From AC-37 sp036386455 (GTDB lineage: Bacteria; Actinomycetota; Thermoleophilia; Solirubrobacterales; Thermoleophilaceae): a DNA stretch of 64,000 nt. The notes under the pieces were generated by a model. It was not told the DNA's origin. It saw only the letters and a program-made list of their open reading frames with translations, and made no database searches. Positions 51,599-59,543 of the stretch are shown here, piece after piece. The translations under genes and the position numbers were made by a program. The first letter of the stretch is position 1. The number at the start of each line of letters is the position of its first letter. The stretch is from contig DASVVS010000033.1 in NCBI GenBank assembly GCA_036386455.1, positions 1-64,000 on the forward strand, written 5' to 3'.

Positions 51599-54500
51599 AT
51601 GACTGAGACGACCACGACCGTCCTCGTCTCGGAACGCGCAGGCTCCGAGAGGACGGTCGCCCTGTTCGACCTGCCGTCCGACGCGCTGATGGCGGCGTTC
51701 GAGGCCGCGATCGAGCTCGGCACCGGTGCGCGGTTCGCCCTGGACACCAGCGCCGCGGGGCGCGGGGATCCCCACGCGGCGATCGCGCGATGCGACGCCC
51801 TCCGCGCGGTCGCGAACGACGGTGCGGTCCTCCTCTCGCGCGCCACGCGCGACCTCGTGGCCGGCGAGCTTCCGCCCGGTGCGGGTCTCGCCGACCTCGG
51901 CGTGCACCGGCTGCCGGACCTCGGGCCGCCCGAACGCGTCTACCACTTGACCCATCCCGAGTTGCGCGGCGAGACGGGCCCTCTGCGCTCGCTCGGATCG
52001 CATCCGGCCAACCTTCCGGGCGACCTCCCCAGCTTCGTCGGGCGTGAGCGCGAGCTGGCCGAGCTGCGCGAGACGCTCCCCCGGACGCGGCTGCTCACGC
52101 TCACCGGTGCGGGCGGGTGCGGCAAGACCCGCCTGGCGCTCCAGGCGGCGGCGTACTCCCTCGATCGCTTCTCCGACGGGGTCTGGTGGGCGGAGCTCGC
52201 GTCCCTGCGGGCGCCGGCGCAGATCGGCCAGGCCCTCGCGGATGTGCTGGAGGTGCGTCCCCTGCCGGGCGAGTCCGCGCTCGACGCCGCCGCCCGGCGG
52301 CTGAGGTCCGGCCGCGCGCTCGTGCTGCTCGACAACTGCGAGCACCTGGCCGGCGCGGTCGGAGAGACCGCGGCCGTGCTCCTGGAGCGCTGCCCGGAGC
52401 TGACCGTGCTCGTCACCAGTCGCGCCCCCCTCGGGCTGGCCGGCGAGACCACGTGGCGCGTGCCGTCGCTGCCCGCCGAGGAGGCGGCGCGGCTGTTCGC
52501 CGAGCGCGCGCGGAGGGTGAGCCCCGGGTTCGCGGTCCCGGAGGCCGGCGAGCCCACGCTCACCCGGGTGTGCTCGGAGCTCGACGGCATGCCGCTGGCG
52601 ATCGAGCTGGCCGCGGCGCGGGTGCGCTTCATGTCCCTCGACCAGATAGCCGCCGGGCTGGCCGACCGCTTCCGGCTCCTGACCGGCGGCGCGCGCGCCG
52701 CGCCCGCCCGCCACCGCACGCTGCGCGCATCGCTCGACTGGAGCCATGAGCTGCTGGACGAGGAGGAACGCGTGCTCCTGCGCCAGCTGGCCGTCTTCGA
52801 GGACCGCTTCACCATCGAAGCCCTCGAGGCCGTCGGCGCCCAGGAGCCGCGGTCGAGCCTCGACACCCTCGCGGCGCTCGTCGACAAGTCGCTCGTGGTG
52901 CCGGAGCAGCATGGCCGCGTCACCCGTTACCGGCTGCTCGAGACCGTCCGCGAGTACGCGCTCGAGCGCCTGGCCGAGGCGGGCGAGACCGATGCCGCTC
53001 GCGACCGCCACCTGAGTTTCTTCCTGGCCCTCGCGGAGGACGCCGGCCAGGGGTCGCCGGCCGCGCTGGATCCGGACCGGCTCACGCACCTCGAGGCGAA
53101 CGCGGCGAACCTGGCCGCAGCGCTCGACCAGGCGATCGAGACCGACGCCGATCGCGCGCGAAGGCTGTGTGTCGCCCTGCTGCCGCTGTGGAAGACCCGG
53201 GGGATGTTCGCGACGGCCGAGGACGCCTGCATGCGGACCCTCGCGGCCGGCTCCGAGCCCTCGCCGCTGCGCGCCCCCGTCCTCTGGGGCCACGGCTACC
53301 TGCTCGCCTTCGCCGGACGCGGCGCGGAAGCGATGCCGGTGCTCGAGGAGGCGCTGGCGGTCGCCGGGGCGACCGGCGACGGGACGACCGAGGCGCGCGC
53401 CCTCGGCGTGCTGGGAATGATCCGTCACAACTTCGACCCGCTCGGGGCACGTCCGCTCGAAGTACGCTCGCGCGAGCAGGCGCGGAAGGGCGGCGACGAC
53501 TGGTGCCACGTGGCCGCCACGCACGCCCTGGCCTGGTCGTACCTGGTTACCGACGACTACAGGGAGGCGGACCGGCTGTTCGAGGCGGCCCTCCCCGCCG
53601 CCGAGGCGCTGGGCTACCACGAGGGCCTCGCCTGGATCTACGCCGGCATGAGCTACAGGCAGATGATCGCGGCGGACGCCGGCCGCCTCGCGGATCTGGG
53701 CGGGCGCGCGATCGCCGCGGCGCGGGCGGTCGGCGAGCCCGTGACCGAGGGCGTGGCGCACTGGCAGATGGCGCGACTGGAGATCGCCCGCGGCAGGACC
53801 GCCGAGGCGCTCGCGCGAATCGAGGCGAGCCGCGAGCGGCTCGTCGCGAGCGGCGCGGGCATGGCATTGCCCCAGACGTACGTGCAGCTCGCCGCGATCC
53901 GAGCGACGCTCGGCGAAACCGACCGCGCGCTCGCCACGCTGAGGCGCGTCGTCGACTCCGGTGTCGACTACGGCTGGAACCTGGCGTGGGCGATCCTCCA
54001 GTACGCGGACGTGCTCCGAACGTCCGGCGACGAGGCGGGGGCGGAGGCGGAGGCCCACTCCGCGCTCCGTGTCGCGAGGCGCGTGCAGAGCGCCATGGCC
54101 GGCGCCTGGTCGAAGGAGATCCTGGGACGGCTGGCCACCGGCCGCGGCCAGTTGACCGAAGCCGAGAACCATCTGCAGGCGGCGCTCGCCACGCGCGCCG
54201 AGCGGGGGCTTCGGCTGTGGCTGCCCCAGTCGCTCGAGGCCCTGGCGGAGGTGGCGGCCGCACGCCGCTCGCACGACGAGGCGGTCCGGCTCCTGGGCGC
54301 CGCCGCGCGCGCCCGGTCGGAGCTCACGCTCGTCCGCTGGGCGCCGGACGCGCCGCGCCTCGCCGCCCTCGAGGGCGAGCTTCGCTCGGCGCTCGGCGAC
54401 GACGCGTTCGCCGCCGCCTGGCAGCAGGGCGAGAGCCTGTCCGCGGAGGACGCGGTTGCCTGGACGCGCCGCGGCCGCGGATCGCGTCGCCGGCCCCCGG

Positions 54501-54703
54501 GCGGATGGGAGAGTCTGACGCCCACCGAGCTCGAGGTCGTCCGGCGCGCCGCGGCGGGGCTGACGAACCGGGAGATCGCGGCCCAGATGTTCGTCACGAG
54601 CGCGACCGTGAAGACGCACCTCTCGCACGTGTACGCGAAGCTCGGGGTGCGCAACCGCGTGGAGCTCACAGCCCTCGCGGCTCAGCGGAGCGCGATGCGT
54701 TAG
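51599..54703 (+). CDS. LuxR-type large ATPase regulator with truncated cyclase-like N-terminus
   Basis: A 1034-residue regulator. Residues 1-120 resemble the second half of an adenylate/guanylate cyclase domain (RCDALRAVANDGAVLLS, DLGVHRLPDLGPPERVYHLTHP) with no catalytic metal residues. An NB-ARC-like ATPase follows: P-loop GAGGCGKT (170-177) and LVLLDNCEHL (about 239-248). TPR-like helices fill about 420-920, and the C-terminus is a LuxR HTH (about 960-1030: LTPTELEVVRRAAAGLTNRE and TVKTHLSHVYAKLGVRNR). It probably activates transcription after nucleotide/ligand binding. ATG 51599 follows GGGGA. No obvious target gene is divergent from it. Confidence 0.88.
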   Translation: MTETTTTVLVSERAGSERTVALFDLPSDALMAAFEAAIELGTGARFALDTSAAGRGDPHAAIARCDALRAVANDGAVLLSRATRDLVAGELPPGAGLADLGVHRLPDLGPPERVYHLTHPELRGETGPLRSLGSHPANLPGDLPSFVGRERELAELRETLPRTRLLTLTGAGGCGKTRLALQAAAYSLDRFSDGVWWAELASLRAPAQIGQALADVLEVRPLPGESALDAAARRLRSGRALVLLDNCEHLAGAVGETAAVLLERCPELTVLVTSRAPLGLAGETTWRVPSLPAEEAARLFAERARRVSPGFAVPEAGEPTLTRVCSELDGMPLAIELAAARVRFMSLDQIAAGLADRFRLLTGGARAAPARHRTLRASLDWSHELLDEEERVLLRQLAVFEDRFTIEALEAVGAQEPRSSLDTLAALVDKSLVVPEQHGRVTRYRLLETVREYALERLAEAGETDAARDRHLSFFLALAEDAGQGSPAALDPDRLTHLEANAANLAAALDQAIETDADRARRLCVALLPLWKTRGMFATAEDACMRTLAAGSEPSPLRAPVLWGHGYLLAFAGRGAEAMPVLEEALAVAGATGDGTTEARALGVLGMIRHNFDPLGARPLEVRSREQARKGGDDWCHVAATHALAWSYLVTDDYREADRLFEAALPAAEALGYHEGLAWIYAGMSYRQMIAADAGRLADLGGRAIAAARAVGEPVTEGVAHWQMARLEIARGRTAEALARIEASRERLVASGAGMALPQTYVQLAAIRATLGETDRALATLRRVVDSGVDYGWNLAWAILQYADVLRTSGDEAGAEAEAHSALRVARRVQSAMAGAWSKEILGRLATGRGQLTEAENHLQAALATRAERGLRLWLPQSLEALAEVAAARRSHDEAVRLLGAAARARSELTLVRWAPDAPRLAALEGELRSALGDDAFAAAWQQGESLSAEDAVAWTRRGRGSRRRPPGGWESLTPTELEVVRRAAAGLTNREIAAQMFVTSATVKTHLSHVYAKLGVRNRVELTALAAQRSAMR

Positions 54704-54751
54704 GTCCTCGATATCGGCCGGTTGGCCGATGTACGCGCGGCACGGCGGGTT

Positions 54752-54757
54752 TACGGT
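54752..54757 (+). promoter_or_regulatory. -10 hexamer (TACGGT), leaderless-type
   Basis: TACGGT ends 7 nt before the ATG at 54765. Confidence 0.55.
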
Positions 54758-54764
54758 CGGGCGC

Positions 54765-55508
54765 ATGCGCACAGCCACAGCCATCGTGCTGGTCATGCTC
54801 GGGTCGCTGGTGGCCGCCGCTCCGGCCGCCGCGAGTCCCTGGTTCAACGTGAGCTTCCTCTACGAGCCGACCACCCGGGTCCCCGGGGCTCCCTCCGGCG
54901 CGCACGTGCTCATCGCCTATTCCGATCTCGGTGACCCGAACCGGAAGCCCAAGGTCGCTCGCCAGGTGCAGATCGTCTACCCGAAGGGCACGCGGCTCGT
55001 CACGTCGGCCCTGCCGGAGTGCAGGGCGACCGACGAGGAGCTCACGCAGCGCGGCCACGCGGCGTGCCCGCCGGAGACCCAGCTCGGGGTGGGTCAGGCC
55101 GAGGTGACCAGCGGCATGGGGTCGCCGCAGGAGCTGGACGAGGCGACCTACAACGCGCCGGGCAACTTCATCCAGCTGCTGACGCTCAAGGGGACGGACC
55201 AGATCGTCGCGGTCCTGCGCGAGCGCGTGCATGGCCGTGTGATCACGACGGACAGCCCGCCGAGCTGCGTCCCGCCCGGGCAGCCGCCGGACTGCGCTCC
55301 GTTCGGCGAGTTCGCGGTGACCCGCTTCGAGGTGTTCGCGCCGCCGCCCGGCATCCCGGTCACCCGCTCGACGGTGACGATGCCGCGCACCTGCCCGGCC
55401 GGCGGCTTCTGGCGCTTCGAGGCGAGGTTCCGCTTCGCGGACGGGTCGACCGCGCGGCGCTACAGCTACGCGCGGTGCAAGCGCAAGCCGAGCAGGGCGG
55501 CGCGTTAG
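54765..55508 (+). CDS. secreted beta-rich protein, unknown function
   Basis: A 247-residue exported protein. Signal peptide about 1-23 (MRTATAIVLVMLGSLVAAAP...AAA). The mature part has four or more cysteines (ALPECRATDEELTQRGHAACPPETQLG; PPSCVPPGQPPDCAPFGEF; RTCPAG), regularly placed for disulfides, and beta segments such as RSTVTMPRTCPAGGFWRFEARFRF. This layout occurs in secreted actinobacterial proteins of unknown role. The ATG at 54765 is chosen for the signal peptide and TACGGT promoter. Confidence 0.7.
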   Translation: MRTATAIVLVMLGSLVAAAPAAASPWFNVSFLYEPTTRVPGAPSGAHVLIAYSDLGDPNRKPKVARQVQIVYPKGTRLVTSALPECRATDEELTQRGHAACPPETQLGVGQAEVTSGMGSPQELDEATYNAPGNFIQLLTLKGTDQIVAVLRERVHGRVITTDSPPSCVPPGQPPDCAPFGEFAVTRFEVFAPPPGIPVTRSTVTMPRTCPAGGFWRFEARFRFADGSTARRYSYARCKRKPSRAAR

Positions 55509-55527
55509 AGGTCGCGCCGCAACGGCG

Positions 55528-55833
55528 CTAACCCGGCCGCCGGTCCGCGGGCTGGAGGATCGCGAGCAGGTCGCCGATCTTCTGCTCGCGGGGGATCGGG
55601 TCGTGCAGCGGCAGCTCAGTCTGGACCGTGTAGCGGTTGCGCCGGCCGGTGCGCTCGCGCGAGATGTAGCCCGCGTCGACGAGCTCGACCACGATGCGAT
55701 GCGTGGCCCGTTCGGTTATCCCGACGGCATCCCCGATCTCGCGCAGGCGCGCACCCGGGTCCGCCGCGATGTGCAGGAGCACCTGTGCATGGGAGGTGAG
55801 GAACGTCCAGGTCGGGGGTTCGTTTGGCGCCAC
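55528..55833 (-). CDS. winged-HTH transcriptional regulator
   Basis: A 101-residue DNA-binding protein. TFLTSHAQVLLHIAADPGARLREIGDAVGITERATHRIVVELVDAGYISRERTGRRNRYTV (about 10-70) is a MarR/TrmB-like winged helix; only a short C-terminal helix follows, so it is close to the minimal domain. GTG start at 55833 with TAGTCT 6 nt upstream. Divergent from a zinc-ribbon gene; the shared gap has CTAG-containing dyads that may be its operator. Confidence 0.82.
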   Translation of the reverse strand: MAPNEPPTWTFLTSHAQVLLHIAADPGARLREIGDAVGITERATHRIVVELVDAGYISRERTGRRNRYTVQTELPLHDPIPREQKIGDLLAILQPADRRPG

Positions 55834-55834
55834 G

Positions 55835-55862
55835 TTGCTAGACTAGCTTTTCTAGATACATT
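55835..55862 (+). promoter_or_regulatory. -35/-10 promoter for the zinc-ribbon gene, with CTAG dyad
   Basis: TTGCTA (55835-55840), 16 bp, TACATT (55857-55862). The spacer contains CTAGCTTTTCTAG, an inverted CTAG pair that may bind the divergent wHTH regulator. Confidence 0.5.
55840..55845 (-). promoter_or_regulatory. -10 hexamer (TAGTCT), leaderless-type
   Basis: On the minus strand TAGTCT ends 6 nt before the GTG at 55833. Confidence 0.5.
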
Positions 55863-55902
55863 TGTCATGTATTTACGCATGGCACCGGACGAAGGGGGCA
55901 CC

Positions 55903-56148
55903 ATGCCCCAGTTCAAATGCAGGTCCTGCGATGCCGGCTTCTGGAGTGCCGCCGGCCTCGCCGATCTGAACGACAAGACGTGCTCCGCCTGCGGATCGCT
56001 CCTCGAGCCGGCCGATGCGCCGACCCAGCAGGCATTCAAAGATCGCCTCGGTCACCTCATCGCGCGGCGCGAGGTGGTGCGCGCCCAGGTGCGGGTCGAT
56101 CACGAGCGCCTGGCCGTGGACGGCCGGGGCGTCGACGCCGCCGTCTAG
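55903..56148 (+). CDS. small zinc-ribbon protein
   Basis: An 81-residue protein: MPQFKCRSCDAGF...KTCSACGSLLEP carries two CxxC pairs (Cys6/9, Cys27/30), then a helix with KDRLGHLIARREVVRAQVRVD. The ATG at 55903 is preceded by AAGGGGG; ATGs at 55867 and 55879 would add short, uncoded-looking residues. The divergent wHTH gene suggests joint regulation. Similar in plan to the ribbon protein at 1975. Confidence 0.65.
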   Translation: MPQFKCRSCDAGFWSAAGLADLNDKTCSACGSLLEPADAPTQQAFKDRLGHLIARREVVRAQVRVDHERLAVDGRGVDAAV

Positions 56149-56150
56149 GC

Positions 56151-56193
56151 GGCCTCGGAGCGACGACGGGCCTCAGAGCGGACGACGGGCCTC
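56151..56193 (-). repeat. tandem duplication of the tRNA-Gly 3' end
   Basis: GAGCGGACGACGGGCCTC (56176-56193, the tRNA 3' end) is repeated directly as GAGCGACGACGGGCCTC (56158-56174), with one base missing, and the start of another unit, GGCCTCG, lies at 56151. Confidence 0.65.
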
Positions 56194-56249
56194 GAACCCG
56201 CGACCTTCGGCTTGGGAAGCCGACGCTCTACCAACTGAGCTACGTCCGC
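56177..56249 (-). tRNA. tRNA-Gly (anticodon CCC)
   Basis: On the minus strand a 73-nt cloverleaf folds completely: acceptor GCGGACG/CGTCCGC, D-arm GCTC/GAGC with AGTTGGTA, anticodon stem TCGGC/GCCGA around TTCCCAA (anticodon CCC), variable AGGTC, T-arm CGGGTTCGAGGCCCG, discriminator T. CCA is not encoded. It reads GGG glycine codons. Its 3' end is tandemly duplicated just downstream. Confidence 0.93.
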
Positions 56250-56321
56250 GTGCGCCCGTGAGGGCAGGGCGAGTCTAGACCCGGTCCGGCGCTCGCGCCA
56301 GCCGGGCGGGCGCTCGCCGCG

Positions 56322-57611
56322 CTAGCGCTTCCGCTTCTTGCTGTTGAAGACCCGGACGGTCCGGCGCATCGTCTGCACGGTGCCGGTCGAGTCCTTCTGC
56401 TGGGCCACGACCGTGACCTTGAAGGAGCGCTTCTTCTTGAACTTGCGGTGCACGCGGCGGTCGAGCTGCACCGGCACGGTCATCTTCTTGCCCTGCTTCA
56501 GCTTGTAGCGCTTGGGCTTGGAGAAGCGCTTCGGGCTCCGGCGCGCGCCGCGGATCTCCTGGTTCTTGGAGCCGGCGTCGAGCGGCTCCTCGAGCCAGAT
56601 CGTGCCCTCGCAGCCGTTGACCTCGGTGGCGGGACAGCTCACGGTGAGCGGAACGACGCCGGTCGGCGAAGCGGTCGGCTCCTTGCCGATGATCGACAGC
56701 GCGGGCTCCTCGACCTCGATGATCTCGGGCGGCTTGACCGGGGGCAGGACCGGCGGGTCCACGACCGGGTCGATCGGCGGAACGATCACGCCGGGGTCGA
56801 CCGGCGGAACGATCACGCCGGGGTCGACCGGCGGAAGCGTCGGCGGATCGAGCGGCGGAAGCGTCGGCGGATCGACCGGCGGATCGACCGGCGGCAGCAC
56901 CGGAGGATCGATCGGCGGATCGACCGGCGGGGGCGGCGGGTCCTCCGGGGGCGGAGGCGGAGGCGGAGGCGGAGGGTCCTCCGGCGGCGGCGGGGGCGGA
57001 TCCTCCGGGGGCGGGGGCGGCGGGTCCTCCGGCGGGGGCGGCGGCGCGGGATCCGAGACGTCGAGCTGCACGTACGCCGCGTAGAGGAGCGAGTGCGTGC
57101 CCGTGTTGCCGTTGTGCGTGAAGCCGATCTTCAGCGCGTCGACCTGCGCCTGCGTCAGCGGGACGGGGATGGCCAACTGGTACCACCCGGCCGGGCTGTT
57201 GGCGGGGATCGTCGCGTTCGCCACGAGACCGCCCTGATGCGAGGCCCACACGAGCAGGTTGCGGGTCGTCCCGGTCTGCGCGTAGAACCACACCTTCGCG
57301 CCGGTCACGCTCTCGCCGGCGGGGATGGCGGCGGTCTCGAGCGTCAGCTCGTTCTGGGCGACCACGTTGGTCACGCTCGTGAGGTAGTCGGAGGCGGTCG
57401 ACGGCAGCGCCGGCTGCACGACCGCGTCGTTCAGCGTGTCCCACTGCGTCCCGCCGCTGGGAACCACGCCCCAGCCGGTGAGGGTCTGCCCATCGGGGCG
57501 AAGGTTGTGAGTGGCGGCGCCGGCGGCGCCGGGAACCACGGCCAGAGCGGCCGACAGCGCCACGCCGCTGCGCAGCGCGCGCCCGGCGATGGTCCAGTTC
57601 CGCGGAGGCAT
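56322..57611 (-). CDS. secreted proline-rich repeat protein
   Basis: A 429-residue exported protein. Signal peptide about 1-33; residues 35-190 form a beta domain (WFYAQTGTTRNLLVWASHQGG, GWYQLAIPVPLTQAQVDAL) resembling those of surface-bound actinobacterial proteins; residues about 190-300 are Pro/Asp-rich repeats (PPPEDPPPP, PPVDPGVIV); the end (about 310-429) is basic and Cys-containing (VSCPATEVNGCEGTIW) and ends NSKKRKR. A cell-wall-associated structural role is inferred. ATG at 57611 is preceded by a TTGGGGGG stretch. Confidence 0.75.
   Translation of the reverse strand: MPPRNWTIAGRALRSGVALSAALAVVPGAAGAATHNLRPDGQTLTGWGVVPSGGTQWDTLNDAVVQPALPSTASDYLTSVTNVVAQNELTLETAAIPAGESVTGAKVWFYAQTGTTRNLLVWASHQGGLVANATIPANSPAGWYQLAIPVPLTQAQVDALKIGFTHNGNTGTHSLLYAAYVQLDVSDPAPPPPPEDPPPPPPEDPPPPPPEDPPPPPPPPPPEDPPPPPVDPPIDPPVLPPVDPPVDPPTLPPLDPPTLPPVDPGVIVPPVDPGVIVPPIDPVVDPPVLPPVKPPEIIEVEEPALSIIGKEPTASPTGVVPLTVSCPATEVNGCEGTIWLEEPLDAGSKNQEIRGARRSPKRFSKPKRYKLKQGKKMTVPVQLDRRVHRKFKKKRSFKVTVVAQQKDSTGTVQTMRRTVRVFNSKKRKR
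56755..57050 (-). repeat. proline-rich coding repeats
   Basis: Contains 27-bp units (GTCGACCGGCGGAACGATCA type, twice at about 56770-56830), 24-bp units (GGCGGAAGCGTCGGCGGATC, twice) and GGGGGCGGAGGC-type runs, all in frame inside the secreted proline-rich protein. Coding, without spacers, so not a CRISPR array. Confidence 0.75.
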
Positions 57612-57704
57612 CCCCCCCAAGATCGGCGTGGCGCACCGGCGCTTTAGCCGATTCGAGCCGGATTGACCCCTTCCGGACGCATGTCCGAGGGGAACGCCCC
57701 GCTT

Positions 57705-57710
57705 TACCCT
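57705..57710 (+). promoter_or_regulatory. -10 hexamer (TACCCT), leaderless-type
   Basis: TACCCT ends 9 nt before the GTG at 57720, which supports that start over the upstream ATGs at 57663 and 57681. Confidence 0.55.
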
Positions 57711-57719
57711 CTCCAGAGC

Positions 57720-58274
57720 GTGAAGCGCCTGCTCAACCCAGTCGCGGTGGTGGCCATCGCCGCGGCCGTCCTGCTCTTCGGCCTGCTCCTCTACGGCGTC
57801 GTGTCGGGCGGCGAGGACAGCGGTATCGACGAGGCCATCGCCGACGGCAGGCGGCCCGACGTGCCCGAGCTCTCCCTCCCCCGCCTCGACGGCCCGGGCG
57901 CGACCTCGCTCGAGGACCTCCGCGGCCGAGTCGTGGTGCTCAACTTCTGGGCCTCCTGGTGCGAGCCGTGCCGCGAGGAGGCCCCGCTGCTCGAGCGCTG
58001 GCACCGCCGCATGAAGGCCCAGGGCGGCACCGTCCTCGGCGTCGACGCCCTCGACTCCACCGACGACGCCCGCGAGTTCGTCCGCCGCTTCGGCATCACG
58101 TACCCGAACATCCGCGACGTCTCCGGCGAGCACCTGCGCCCGTTCGGCATCGCCGCCTATCCGGAGACGTTCGTGATCGACCGCCGCGGCCGCATCGCCG
58201 CGCTGGTGCGCGGCCCGGTGACGGAGGACTTCCTCGCGCGCGAGATCCCGCCCCTGCTGAAGGAGAGGACGTGA
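57720..58274 (+). CDS. ccmG: thiol:disulfide oxidoreductase, CcmG/DsbE/TlpA-like
   Basis: A 184-residue membrane-anchored thioredoxin-like protein. One N-terminal helix (about 8-28), then the TlpA/DsbE fold with WASWCEPC (Cys81, Cys84) and the cis-Pro in AAYPETFVIDRRG. It reduces apocytochrome c cysteines or CcmH outside the membrane. First gene of a coupled ccmG-ccmH-ccdA operon; the next GTG overlaps its TGA. Confidence 0.88.
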   Translation: MKRLLNPVAVVAIAAAVLLFGLLLYGVVSGGEDSGIDEAIADGRRPDVPELSLPRLDGPGATSLEDLRGRVVVLNFWASWCEPCREEAPLLERWHRRMKAQGGTVLGVDALDSTDDAREFVRRFGITYPNIRDVSGEHLRPFGIAAYPETFVIDRRGRIAALVRGPVTEDFLAREIPPLLKERT

Positions 58275-58765
58275 GGCGCGCGGCCGCCCTGCTCGCCGCG
58301 CTGCTGGCGCTCGCGGGCCCCGCGAGCGCCCTCGCCCAGTGCCCGCGCACGAGCGTCGCCGACCTCGAGGACGAGATCATGTGCCCCGTCTGCGGCACCT
58401 CGCTCGCCACCGCGGGCGACGCCCCGCTCGCCGTGCAGCAGCGCCGCCTGATCGACCGCCTCGTGCAGCAGTGCCGGTCGAAGGACCAGATCAAGACCGC
58501 GCTCGTGGCCCAGTATGGGGAGGCGGTGCTCGCCGAGCCGGAGAAGAAGGGGTTCGGCCTGACCACGTACCTCGTGCCGGGCATCGCGTTCCTGGCCGGC
58601 GCCGCGGCCGTCGGCTTCGCCTGGCTGCGCTGGCGGCGAGCCCGGGGCGAGCCCGCACCGGCCGGCGAGGCGGCGGGCGCAGCCGCGGCGGCCGGAGCCG
58701 GAGCCGGAGCCGCTCCCGGCGACACGGCGCGGCTCGACGAGGACATGCGCAGGTACGACCTGTGA
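58271..58765 (+). CDS. ccmH: cytochrome c maturation protein CcmH
   Basis: A 164-residue protein: signal peptide about 1-23, then the CcmH domain with the active site EIMCPVCGTSL (Cys38, Cys41) and LIDRLVQQCRSKDQIKTALVAQYGEAVLAEP, one helix (about 101-120) and an Ala/Gly-rich cytoplasmic tail. It presents reduced apocytochrome for heme ligation. GTGA overlaps on both sides link it to ccmG and ccdA. Confidence 0.92.
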   Translation: MRRAAALLAALLALAGPASALAQCPRTSVADLEDEIMCPVCGTSLATAGDAPLAVQQRRLIDRLVQQCRSKDQIKTALVAQYGEAVLAEPEKKGFGLTTYLVPGIAFLAGAAAVGFAWLRWRRARGEPAPAGEAAGAAAAAGAGAGAAPGDTARLDEDMRRYDL

Positions 58766-59523
58766 CGGCGGCGGCGCTACAGCCCCTGCTGGCCGCGGGC
58801 GACGTCGACACCACGGTCTTCGCCGCCTTCGCCGTCGGCTTCGTCTCGTTCATCTCGCCCTGCGTGCTGCCGCTCGTGCCGGGCTACCTGTCGGCGATCA
58901 GCGGCGTGTCGGTGGCCGAGCTGGCCGAGGGCGAGAAGCGCGCCCAGGTGCTCGCCCCCGCGCTGCTGTTCTGCCTCTCGTTCGGGGTCATGTTCGTGGC
59001 GCTCGGCATGACGGCGACCGGGCTCGGCCAGACCCTGCTCGACCACCGCGAGACCCTCCGCCACGTCGCCGGCGTGCTGATCGCGCTGATGGGCGTGCTG
59101 TTCATCGCCACGCTGTTCGTCCAGCGGCTCAACCGGGAGTGGCGCCCCGAGTCGCTGCTCAAGCGCGCCTCCACGGGCGGTCCCGTGGTCGCCGGACTCG
59201 CGTTCGCCATCGCCTGGCTGCCCTGCACCGGCCCCACGCTCGGCGCGATCCTCACCGCGGCGAGCACCCAGGACACGGTCGGCAAGGGCGGCGTGCTGCT
59301 CGCGTTCTACGCGCTCGGCCTGGCGGTCCCGTTCGTGCTCTGCGCGCTCGCGTTCACGCGGGTGACGGGCGTCTTCCGCTTCTTCCGCAACCACTGGAAC
59401 GCGATCACGGTGGTGTCCGGCGTCGTGCTCGTGGCGATGGGGATCCTGCTCTACACCAACGAGCTGACCGAGCTGAACTCCTGGCTCCAGGACCGCGGCG
59501 TGAACAGCATCGGCGACCTGTAG
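58762..59523 (+). CDS. ccdA: cytochrome c biogenesis thiol transporter CcdA
   Basis: A 253-residue membrane protein of the CcdA/DsbD-beta type. The two redox Cys lie in the typical places: FISPCVLPLVPGYL (Cys34) and AWLPCTGPTLGAIL (Cys155); six helices can be drawn. It passes electrons from cytosolic thioredoxin to CcmG. GTG start overlaps the ccmH TGA. Convergent with argS after a 20-bp gap. Confidence 0.93.
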   Translation: MTAAALQPLLAAGDVDTTVFAAFAVGFVSFISPCVLPLVPGYLSAISGVSVAELAEGEKRAQVLAPALLFCLSFGVMFVALGMTATGLGQTLLDHRETLRHVAGVLIALMGVLFIATLFVQRLNREWRPESLLKRASTGGPVVAGLAFAIAWLPCTGPTLGAILTAASTQDTVGKGGVLLAFYALGLAVPFVLCALAFTRVTGVFRFFRNHWNAITVVSGVVLVAMGILLYTNELTELNSWLQDRGVNSIGDL

Positions 59524-59543
59524 GCGGGCGCGCCGCCAGCGAC

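Noticed and set aside
56755..57050. 27-bp and 24-bp direct repeats that might suggest an array or replication iterons
   Set aside because: They encode an in-frame proline-rich region of a secreted protein.
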